Positions 33,028 to 41,200 of a stretch of 64,000 nucleotides of DNA are shown piece by piece. Below the pieces are notes generated by a model. It made no database searches. It was not told the origin of the DNA and saw nothing but the letters and a program-made list of their open reading frames with translations. Numbering within the stretch: position 1 is the first letter of the stretch; each line of letters begins with the position of its first letter. A program made the translations under genes and the position numbers. Origin of the DNA: Blastocatellia bacterium (GTDB taxonomy: Bacteria > Acidobacteriota > Blastocatellia > UBA7656 > JADIYM01); assembly GCA_021463145.1 (NCBI GenBank), contig JAJTWZ010000003.1:99319-163318 (forward strand). Reading direction: 5' to 3'.

Positions 33028-34683
33028 ATGAGCCACATGTCTTCGATCATGAAGAGGCTGCGCGAACTCAAGGGGGAGTTCGACGCGATGGGCTCGATCG
33101 CCCTCCTGCCCGCCGAAGACTTCGGTGAATTCGGGCGGCTCTGTCTCGAACTGCTCTACCTGACCGAAGACCTGGCCGCCCCTCCCGCCGCGGACGACTC
33201 TCCAGAGGATTGCATCGATCAGCTGGTGGTGATCGCCTTGACGCTTCGTCGTTCCGGTGACGACGTCACGGCAACCGAGATCTTCCTGCGGACCGCGTGC
33301 TTTGCGGATACGCGTGGCCTCGGCCGCCTGTCTTCACTCGCGTACAACCTGGCTGGCATCAGTTTCTACAATCTCGGGCAGTACGAATCGGCGATCGAAT
33401 CGTTCGAGCAGGCGCTGGAGAGGCTCACGGACGACGAGCACGGTCTGGTTCGTTCGACGATCATACGGCTGAACTGGGGCAACGTGCTTCACGACCAGAG
33501 AAGGTTCGACGAAGCGGAATGTGTCTACGAAAGCGTTCTAAAGCAGGTCGACGAGATTCCGGCGGACGTATTCTCTGGCAATTCCGCGTTCGAGTCCGAC
33601 CGGATGAGGGGAATGCTCTGCAACAACCTGGGCGCAAATCGGACCGAGTGGGCCCGCAGCGATTCGGGCCACGGTGCGGAGTCGTGTCCGCACCTCACAA
33701 TTGCGGAACACTTCCTGTCTCGGGCCATCGCCGCGCCACTATCGCCCAACGAGCACCTGCAGGCACGCACGAACTTCGCTCACTCGCTCATCCTGAGAGG
33801 ACGGCCCGATGAGGCCGAGCGCGAACTTCGCCAACTCGCCAGCCAATGCGCGGCCGACCGCGACTTGATGTTGCAACTCCCCGAGATCTACAGGTTCACC
33901 GCCGAGTCACGGGTAGCCCAGGGCGATCATCGGGGGGCACTCACCGACTGTTACCGGGCGCTCGAGTCCAGCCTGGCCGTCGCGGACCGTCTCCAGGAGA
34001 GAAAGGTCGTCGATACCTTCGTCGCCGCGATGAAGGTCACTTCGAGCGTATTGATAGATGGATCGGATACTCGCGAGCGAAAGGCGGAGCGTCTCATGAA
34101 CGAGGCATCCGATTTCGTCGACCGGCTCGTGGATTTCCTGGAAAGAAAGGATCTGTACACGGGTCTGAATCATTCCAAGGCAGTGCAAACGTTATCGGTC
34201 CGAACGGCGCGAGTACTCGTTTCCGACACCGGACCTGCCGGCGAGCGGGCCCGCCGCGAGGTCGAGATGCATTCGCTGGGACTTGCCGCGGCCCTTCACG
34301 ACATCGGCAAACTCTTCGTTCCCTGGAGCCTGCTCAACAAGCTCATCCCTCTAAACGAGGGCGAACGGTCGATTCTGAGAAAGCACTCGGAAAATGGACG
34401 GTACATTCTCGAGCAGGTCGGCCTGCCGGAAATCGGTGCGATCGTCGTGGAGCATCACGAGGCGCCTGACGGCTCGGGATATCCTACTGGCCGGCGGGAT
34501 AGTTCGCTGATGGGCGCTACCATTGCCGTTGCGGACGCCTTCGAGGCGATGACGACAGTCAACCGCCATTACCGCCGGGCCAAGTCCCGAGCGGAGGCCG
34601 TAGCGGAGATCAAGGGACTCGCACACGCGCAGTTCGACGGAGACGCCGCTCGAGCGCTCGAGGTGGCGCTCTCTCGAGCGTAG
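33028..34683 (+). CDS. TPR-HD-GYP protein, probable cyclic di-GMP phosphodiesterase
   Basis: A 551-residue cytoplasmic protein. Residues about 90-340 are tetratricopeptide-like helical repeats (for example YNLAGISFYNLGQYESAIES). The C-terminal 180 residues are an HD-GYP domain: metal pair His424-Asp425 in ALHDIGKLFVP, then EHHEAPDGSGYPTG (HHE and GYP at 484-486), and IAVADAFEAMTT. All motif residues needed for cyclic di-GMP or cyclic GMP-AMP hydrolysis look intact. The TPR part should sense a protein or peptide partner. The ATG at 33028 is followed by a second in-frame ATG at residue 4. Its 3' end is overlapped by the antisense ZAS gene. Confidence 0.92.
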   Translation: MSHMSSIMKRLRELKGEFDAMGSIALLPAEDFGEFGRLCLELLYLTEDLAAPPAADDSPEDCIDQLVVIALTLRRSGDDVTATEIFLRTACFADTRGLGRLSSLAYNLAGISFYNLGQYESAIESFEQALERLTDDEHGLVRSTIIRLNWGNVLHDQRRFDEAECVYESVLKQVDEIPADVFSGNSAFESDRMRGMLCNNLGANRTEWARSDSGHGAESCPHLTIAEHFLSRAIAAPLSPNEHLQARTNFAHSLILRGRPDEAERELRQLASQCAADRDLMLQLPEIYRFTAESRVAQGDHRGALTDCYRALESSLAVADRLQERKVVDTFVAAMKVTSSVLIDGSDTRERKAERLMNEASDFVDRLVDFLERKDLYTGLNHSKAVQTLSVRTARVLVSDTGPAGERARREVEMHSLGLAAALHDIGKLFVPWSLLNKLIPLNEGERSILRKHSENGRYILEQVGLPEIGAIVVEHHEAPDGSGYPTGRRDSSLMGATIAVADAFEAMTTVNRHYRRAKSRAEAVAEIKGLAHAQFDGDAARALEVALSRA

Positions 34684-34895
34684 CTCCCGCGCTGGTCGTA
34701 GGCGGCAGGAAGGCGCCCGAGTCGCAACGCTTCCTCGCATAGCCGCAAGGTCGTCAGGCAGGCACGGCAGCCGGAAACGTGCGAGGCCACGTCGCTTGCA
34801 AGAGTCGATCCCAGGCGGCCAGAGGCAAGGGCAACTGCTTCCGGAACACGCGGACAGGCAAGAATCACCTTCTGCGAGGTAACCACGCCGCTCAC
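34569..34895 (-). CDS. ZAS zinc-finger protein, anti-sigma-like
   Basis: A 108-residue protein whose N-terminal half matches the zinc-binding anti-sigma (ZAS) pattern: Cys14, then about 30 residues on HVSGCRAC, which is exactly H-x3-C-x2-C. Such domains hold ECF sigma factors or act as redox switches. There is no transmembrane segment, and no sigma factor gene is adjacent. Its start is a GTG whose first bases overlap the TGA of the 60-residue gene upstream (GTGA), a sign of translational coupling. The last 115 bases run antisense through the 3' end of the HD-GYP gene, so the true C terminus may be shorter or the locus eroded. Confidence 0.6.
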   Translation of the reverse strand: MSGVVTSQKVILACPRVPEAVALASGRLGSTLASDVASHVSGCRACLTTLRLCEEALRLGRLPAAYDQRGSYARESATSSARAASPSNCACASPLISATASARDLARR

Positions 34896-35074
34896 GCCGC
34901 CTTTCTGTACGTAGCCTCGGCAGAATGGCCAACCCGCGCCGCGACGCGATTCGGGTTGCCACGATCCGGCCGGTCCCCGGGCCGGACGATTTCAATTGCC
35001 TTCCGGGAAACGTCTCGATGCCAGGGACAAGGCTCCTCGATTCGACGGTTTATTGCTGAATCTAATGTTTTCAT
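34892..35074 (-). CDS. 60-residue protein coupled to the ZAS gene
   Basis: A 60-residue basic protein (starts MKTLDSAINRRIEEPCPWHR) with no recognised domain. AAGGG lies before the ATG at 35074, and its stop codon overlaps the GTG start of the ZAS gene, so the two are made together. A single CPWH could bind metal. The frame continues to 35173 but without a better start. It is too short to be a sigma factor; it might be a small partner of the ZAS protein. Confidence 0.55.
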   Translation of the reverse strand: MKTLDSAINRRIEEPCPWHRDVSRKAIEIVRPGDRPDRGNPNRVAARVGHSAEATYRKAA

Positions 35075-35448
35075 TTTTGCACCCTTACTGTGAATACTGA
35101 GACGCTGTTCGTCTGGCCAAGCGCAAGAGTACTCCAAGAAAGTTGCATATACAATAGTCACTTTCGCCGCCAAGTCGCACGCCTAACCAGGACCAGCAAA
35201 GCTAAACAGTCCAAATCGCGAAACAGCACCTGACTATGGGTACTTTTTCTTTCTTCATCTCAAGCAGTTCATGCTAGCCTAAGCATCGTCTCGGAACAAC
35301 AGGAGCGACCGCAATACGAGGCCGGGCTTTGCCGACAATCTGCCCAGGTCTCGGCGATCCATTCGACTCAGTCTTGCTTAAGCAACAATGCAAATAGCCT
35401 CTTGTTTCGCTGAGCAGCCGACTCGCTCTTTTCCTTGGGGGAACTAAG
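35075..35448. other. Intergenic region between divergent small genes
   Basis: About 370 bases, AT-richer than the surroundings (for example TTGCATATACAATAG near 35142 and TACTTTTTCTTTC near 35240). It should hold promoters for the minus-strand ZAS pair and for the plus-strand exported peptide. I see no reliable gene or RNA in it. Confidence 0.5.
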
Positions 35449-35667
35449 ATGAAGAAGACAACGAAGACGGGACGAGTTTTCCTATGCGGCGCCGCGGCGC
35501 TCGCGATCATGTTCGGTGCGGCCAACGTGAAGGTCGCTCACGCGGAAGACGACAGCCCCGGGCACAGTACTCCCGGAAGAAGCCAAAAGGCCGTGCACCA
35601 GGATGATTCCGTACTCGACTCTTTCCTCGACGCAGTTCAGATCATCCGGCTATTTCTTCCAGTGTAG
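35449..35667 (+). CDS. Small exported peptide (72 residues)
   Basis: Starts MKKTTKTGRVFLCGAAALAI, a standard signal peptide with a likely cut after VAHA. The predicted mature part is about 40 residues, hydrophilic at first (EDDSPGHSTPGRSQKAVHQ) and ending in a hydrophobic stretch (FLDAVQIIRLFLPV). GGGGGA lies before the ATG. It converges with, and overlaps by 18 bases, the gene for the TPR-Fis regulator. That arrangement resembles peptide-sensing TPR regulator systems, although in those the helix-turn-helix comes first. Function is unknown; a pheromone-like or toxin-like role is speculative. Confidence 0.75.
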   Translation: MKKTTKTGRVFLCGAAALAIMFGAANVKVAHAEDDSPGHSTPGRSQKAVHQDDSVLDSFLDAVQIIRLFLPV

Positions 35668-37182
35668 CTTTCGAGGCCGGCGCCTCGCTACTGGCGCGTC
35701 CGGGTCGGGATTTCGACCCGGACGTGTTGGTAAGCCCTGAAGCGCTCGACCAAGACAGTGCATTTGAAATGGGCTTGCTCCGATCAATCGACCTGCCGCT
35801 GAAGCATTCCCACCTGTTTCTCGCATTGAACGGTCGAACAGAAAGCGTTCGACAGCTTCCCGTGCATCCTTGAGATTCGGGAAGCCCAATCGCGAATCAA
35901 TGATGAGCGAGTCTCCGTCGATCCTGATCGGCACTCGCTCCAGATCGGAGCTTATTCGATCGACGATCGGCTTCAGCCATCCGACGGACCCAAAAATCGG
36001 AGAGGCCAATACTTCAGCTGTCAACGCCTTAGCTTCAACTGTGGAGCCAACTACGAGCGATTCCGCCAGGTAGACTCGAGACTCGAGCCGCTGGAACTCC
36101 GTTCCCGACGAGTCGGCACTTCGAACCGCGGCACGAAGCCTTTCAACCGCGTCGACATCGTGAACCTTCGACGAGATCCGGGCGAGTTGCATTTCGCCAT
36201 CAAGCTGGGCCGCGGGCAAACCCAGCGTGGCGCCAAGTCGTGCAAGCTCTTCCGCACTCGCTCTCGCCTCGGAGAACTTGCGCTGTTCGATCTGTGAAAC
36301 AGTCAGCATCACCAAGGTATCGAGCTCGGTTACCGAGTCGGCCGTAAGCCGCTCCCACCCAATTAGATCCGCGAGGCGTCGCTCTGCCTCCGCCGGACGC
36401 CCAAGCACCAGCATCGCCCTTCCTATGTTGTTGGCGACTGGCATCATGTCTCGAGCGATGCCGAGATCGGCCGCTATCTTCTCCGCGGCTTCAAGCATGG
36501 CGACCCCTTCGTCGGCCCTGTTCAGGTCGCACAAGGACGAGCCCAGCACGCCGTAAGCCATCCCCGCGTATCGTAAATTCTCGGAAGCAACCAAGACATC
36601 GAGTGCTCCCTGCAGCAGATCCCTCGCCTCTTCAATACGGCCAGTGTGGAGAAGAGTGGTCCCCTCAAAGTACTTGACGAGTCCGAGTTGAAACGGCGTC
36701 CCCTGATTCTTAGCGAGATCGTGGACCGTCGACAGGTAACCAACTGCCGATGTGTAGTCGCCTTGATTCCTGGCTATGCGGCCGAGATCGATAAAAGCGC
36801 GAATCTGATTCGAAGCGTCGTCGGCAAGCAGAGCCGCTTTGGCGGCCTTCGCCGCCAGATCTCGCGCGAAAACGAACTCACCTCGAAAGTGAGCGATCTC
36901 TGCCCGGACCAGCAGCTTCCGCCTGGACAACGTTCCAAGGCTGCCCTCGTCGGCGACAAATTCGTCCAGATCGGTTCCAAGCTCCGCGAGATGGTCGGCG
37001 GCGGCCTCCAGCCGGTCCAGATAGAGCGCTACCTCGGCCCTCCAGAACTGTCCCATCAACCCCGATACCGGCGAGCCTTCGACCTCGAAAGTGACGATTG
37101 CCTCTGCGTATCGGCCGGAATCTAGCGCTGCCAATGCGTCTTCAAGGAACCCGAGATTTGCTTTATCAGCGACTGTGATCAT
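35650..37182 (-). CDS. TPR protein with C-terminal Fis-type helix-turn-helix
   Basis: A 510-residue cytoplasmic regulator-like protein. Most of it is tetratricopeptide-like helical repeats (LAALDSGRYAEAIVTFE, NQGDYTSAVGYLSTVHDLA, LLHTGRIEEARDLLQGALDV). Near residues 440-490 it has LKDAREAVERFLFDRSMRET followed by GGNASAAGRLIGASPFQMH, the pattern of the Fis / sigma-54-activator DNA-binding helix-turn-helix (E-x2-GGN-xxAA-LG). No AAA+ domain is present, so it is not a sigma-54 activator; it probably binds DNA in response to a partner of its TPR part. The ATG at 37182 was chosen over a GTG at 37224. It converges with the exported-peptide gene. Confidence 0.82.
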   Translation of the reverse strand: MITVADKANLGFLEDALAALDSGRYAEAIVTFEVEGSPVSGLMGQFWRAEVALYLDRLEAAADHLAELGTDLDEFVADEGSLGTLSRRKLLVRAEIAHFRGEFVFARDLAAKAAKAALLADDASNQIRAFIDLGRIARNQGDYTSAVGYLSTVHDLAKNQGTPFQLGLVKYFEGTTLLHTGRIEEARDLLQGALDVLVASENLRYAGMAYGVLGSSLCDLNRADEGVAMLEAAEKIAADLGIARDMMPVANNIGRAMLVLGRPAEAERRLADLIGWERLTADSVTELDTLVMLTVSQIEQRKFSEARASAEELARLGATLGLPAAQLDGEMQLARISSKVHDVDAVERLRAAVRSADSSGTEFQRLESRVYLAESLVVGSTVEAKALTAEVLASPIFGSVGWLKPIVDRISSDLERVPIRIDGDSLIIDSRLGFPNLKDAREAVERFLFDRSMRETGGNASAAGRLIGASPFQMHCLGRALQGLPTRPGRNPDPDAPVARRRPRKLHWKK

Positions 37183-37373
37183 GGTGATACCCCACGACGT
37201 ACTTTGCCCGATGCTACCACGCAAGCGTCAAAGCGTATCCGAAAAAGGAGATGAAGGAATCGGCCCGGTCCGGGGCGTTCAAGAATCCCCGTCGATGGCA
37301 ATCATCGGCCTTCCCTCTTTCAAGCAAAAATCCCTGCCCAACCAACACTGTCTAGAATGGGCATAATGCACAT

Positions 37374-38204
37374 CTATTGCGCCTGTCGCAACCTCTCTAT
37401 GTCGTTCAGGATCGATCGGACAAGGACCTCGAGCACGCGCACGCCCTTCGCTCTAGTGGCAAGAGTCGCATCGCCGTATACCCCGGACGCGGAGTACGTG
37501 CCCGAACCGCCCGGTGACCTTGTGAGCCGGCCCTGACCGGGATGGTAGTCCTTGACCGCCTTTCGCATGTCAACTGTCCGCGGCGCAATCACAAGCATCA
37601 TCGACGTCTCGATCTCGTCGGCGTGAGTGCCGCCCTCCTGCTTCCCAACCTCTTTCTCCACCGGCCCGAGAGTAGTCAAAAGGTCCGTGTAGGCCATCTT
37701 GATGCCGTCGGCGGCAAGCGCCTCGACGGCCGGCGCGAGCGCCCGATTCGTCGAAACACCGGTATTGAGCACGTAAAAGCGCTTGGGGCCAAAACGGGAG
37801 AGACTCCGGCAGATGTCGACGACGAGGTCCCTGGCGGTCTCGAGCCGCAGTCCCGTCGAGCCGGGATACTCAACGAATGCCGGATAAAAGTGATAGTTCA
37901 CGGTTGGTGCAATCACGACATCTGCCTGCAACAGAACTTTGACCTTCAGATATTCGGCAATCAGCAGGTCGTTCTTTAGCTTCAAGTGAGGCCCGTGCTC
38001 CTTCGACGCCGCGCCGAGCGGTATGACGACGACGGTGTCTGGCGTAAGTCGCTTCTCCGCTTCGACCCACGTCAGGTTCTCGAGCAGCACTCCTCTAGCC
38101 TTCCTGGCCTTCACGGGACGTCGCGCGCCCGCCAGTGCACTGCAGACAAATCCCAGCAAAACCACGACGACGGCGAGGCTTACGTAAACTTTTTTCATTT
38201 TCAT
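37374..38204 (-). CDS. Exported creatininase-family amidohydrolase
   Basis: A 276-residue protein with a signal peptide (YVSLAVVVVLLGFVCSALA), followed by the creatininase fold: IPLGAASKEHGPHLKLKND (Glu69, His70, His73, Asp79 as metal ligands) and GGTHADEIETSMML. Members hydrolyse cyclic or linear amides (creatinine, mycofactocin or coenzyme F420 precursors); which one cannot be told. Most creatininases are cytoplasmic, so the export signal is notable. It starts 42 bases from, and diverges from, the giant kinase-ATPase-SBP gene, so the two may share a regulatory region. Confidence 0.9.
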   Translation of the reverse strand: MKMKKVYVSLAVVVVLLGFVCSALAGARRPVKARKARGVLLENLTWVEAEKRLTPDTVVVIPLGAASKEHGPHLKLKNDLLIAEYLKVKVLLQADVVIAPTVNYHFYPAFVEYPGSTGLRLETARDLVVDICRSLSRFGPKRFYVLNTGVSTNRALAPAVEALAADGIKMAYTDLLTTLGPVEKEVGKQEGGTHADEIETSMMLVIAPRTVDMRKAVKDYHPGQGRLTRSPGGSGTYSASGVYGDATLATRAKGVRVLEVLVRSILNDIERLRQAQ

Positions 38205-38246
38205 GTCGATAAGTGCGGCCGGAATGGAACAGCACGGACGGCAACT

Positions 38247-41200
38247 ATGATCGGGACGCTTCTCGCCAACCGGTACGAAATCGTGCGCGAGCTCGGCCGC
38301 GGCGGCATGGGAATCGTCTATCTCGCGCGTGACACAGTACTGGAGCGCGAGGTTGCTGTGAAGCTGCTTCCGCCGGCGATGCTAGGCCCGGAAGCCGAAG
38401 AGCGCTTCCGTCGCGAAGCGCGCGTCGCCGGTCGAATGGACCATCCGGGAATCGTTCCCCTGCACGACATCGCGAAACACGGCGACTCCGTCTTCCTCGT
38501 CATGCCGTTCGTGCACGGGGCGCCGCTCCGCAAGCTCCTGACAGATCGTTCCGTTTCGGTTCGCGACGTCATAGAGATCGGCATCCGCGTTGCCGAAGCG
38601 CTGGAGCACAGTCACGGGCTCGGAGTCATCCACCGGGACATCAAGCCGGAAAACGTCATGGTCGACCGCGACGGCGACGACTCGCTTCGAGTTCGGGTCG
38701 CGGACTTCGGGGTTGCCGCCGCCGAATTCGAGGAGCGTGTGACGAAGTCAGGCGTCATCGTCGGCACGGGCTCGTATCTGAGCCCCGAGCAGGTGTCGGA
38801 AGGCATCGTCGATGCCCGCTCCGACATATTCTCGCTCGGCGTGCTGCTATACGAGTCGCTCGCGGGCGCATTGCCGTTCTCGGGAAGCGGAGCTTCGCTT
38901 TACTACCGCATTGCATTCACTGCTCCCAAGTCCCTTCGATCGTTCAACCCGGACGTCCCGGCCGAGCTCGACGAGCTCGTCCTCAAGTGTCTCGACAAGT
39001 CACCGGCCGCCCGGCCGCAGACGGCGCGACAACTCGCCGTCTCGCTGCGCTCGCTGCAACCGGGCTCGTCGGACTCGATTGCTCTTCCTTCTTCTTCGTC
39101 AGTTCCCGGACAGCGCATCGGGAGCTTAGCTGCCGGACAGGCCGCGTTCGTCGGCCGCGAGCGGGAGCTGGCGTCGCTCGTCGACCGACTGACCCGAGCC
39201 GAGGCCGGAGAGGCGCAACTCGTGCTCGTGGGCGGAGCGGCCGGAATCGGCAAGTCTCGCCTCGTCGACGAAGTGGATAGGGTAGCCCGCGGCCGGGGCG
39301 CGCGAGTACTGCACGGAAGGTTCCTGGACAGAGACCAGACGTTTCCCTTCCAGGGGTTCTGCGACGCCTTCCAGGAGTATTTCCTGTCCGAAGCGTTGAC
39401 CGCAGCCAGCGCTCCGGCCGAGCTCGCCGACCTGCTCCCTGAACTCATCAATCTATTTCCTTCGCTTGGCGAACTCTCGCCGGCCAGGACGACCACCTCC
39501 GGTCCGGTCGAGAATCTGACGTCTGGAGCCAACGCTTCCAGGATTTTCGTCGAGCGCTCCGAAGTGTTCGATCTGCTCGCCAAGACGATCGCGCGCATCG
39601 GGGCTGGCCGGCTCCTCGTCCTTCTGTTCGAGGATCTACACGCCAGCGACGGTTCAGTCGAGGCGCTCCAGTACGTGTTCCGCCGCTGTTCCGCAACGCC
39701 GACGCTTCTCGTCGCTACGTTTCGCGACGAAGACGCGTCGCCATCCGATCCCATCGGGACCCTTCTCGAGTCCATGCATGGCGACCGGCGATTCGAGGCG
39801 CTGCGGGTAGCCCCGCTAGGCGCCGAGTCACACCGGCAACTCGTCGCGTCCAGCATCGGCTCCGACTCCATTGATGAATCTCTTGTCGAGCGCCTTTACG
39901 AGATCACCGAGGGCAACCCGTTTTTCACGACCGAACTCGTCAAGTCGCTCCGCGATGCGGGCGACATTACTTCGTCGGCAACTGGCGATTGGCACATCAC
40001 GAGCTCGGACGGCATCACCCCGGAATCCCTGCCCGACACGATTCAGCGAGCCGTGGAGCATCGGATCAGGCGGCTAACCGACGCACAGCGCAACCTGATG
40101 TCCGTGGCCGCAGTGCTTGGTCGCACTTTCGCATTTCGCGATCTCGAAATGCTCGGGGACGACCTGCCCGTACTTGAACGCACAGTCGACGGGCTGGTCG
40201 ACGCCGGTTATTTCGTCGAGGAGCGTGAATCGCGCGGCGACCGCTTGACGTTTTCGAGCGGCATCGTGCGCGACGTGCTCTACGCCGGACTCGCCCGCCG
40301 CCGGCGCCGGTCGCTTCATCGGACGTTCGCTCAACGGCTGGAGCAACGCAGCGCAGCACGGATCGAGCTCGTCCTCCCCGATCTGCTGCACCATTTCGTC
40401 CAGGGGGACGTACCCGAAAAGGTCGTCAAGTTTGGAACTGCACTCGCTAAACGATACCTTGGCGCTTACAGTCCGCTCGAAGCGCGGCGGGCGGCCGATG
40501 CGGTGCTGGAATTTGCAAGCCGGACGGCACTCGAAGACCCGTCGGCCGAAGCTGAGGTTCGGGGCATACGGGCTCGAGCGCTCTGGATGGCCGGCATCCG
40601 GCAGCCGGCGCTCGACGAGTTCCAACTAGCCATAGCCGGATTCCGGAACGCCGGCGACGCCAGCGCCGAGTTGGCTACCATCGCGGCCGCAGCTGAGTCG
40701 GCGTGGGCAGGCCGATACGCAGTCGCCACTGCCGCCCTCGTCGAACGCGGTCTGGAACTAGGGCGCAAAGTGCTGCGTCCTGGGGACGGTGACGGTGAGA
40801 CGCTCGATGAAGATCGCGCCAGTTTCGGCCGGATTCTCAAACTTGGCGCAACTGGCGCGAACCTGCGGGGCGAGTTCGAGCTTGCTTCTCGCCTGTTGAC
40901 CGAACGCGACAATCTGTTCGATTCCAAGGAGGACCGGCAAATCGAGCTCGATCGTGGAGCGACCCTGCGCCTGGCCGTTCCGCCCGCGATTCAGGCCCGC
41001 CATCCTGTCAATTGCAGAACAAGAGGCGACATCGAGACACTTGCGGCCTCTTTCGAGACTCTTCTGGTGACGGACTCGAACGGCGTTCTCATTCCCAACC
41101 TCGTCGACAGGTGGGAATGCCAGGAAGACGGACGACGATTCCGGCTGCACTTGCGAACCGGCATTAGTTCACACGACGGAAGCCCGGTCACTGCCGATGT

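Noticed and set aside
35274-35525. Minus-strand open frame opposite the exported peptide
   Set aside because: No ribosome site and it mirrors the signal-peptide gene at 35449.
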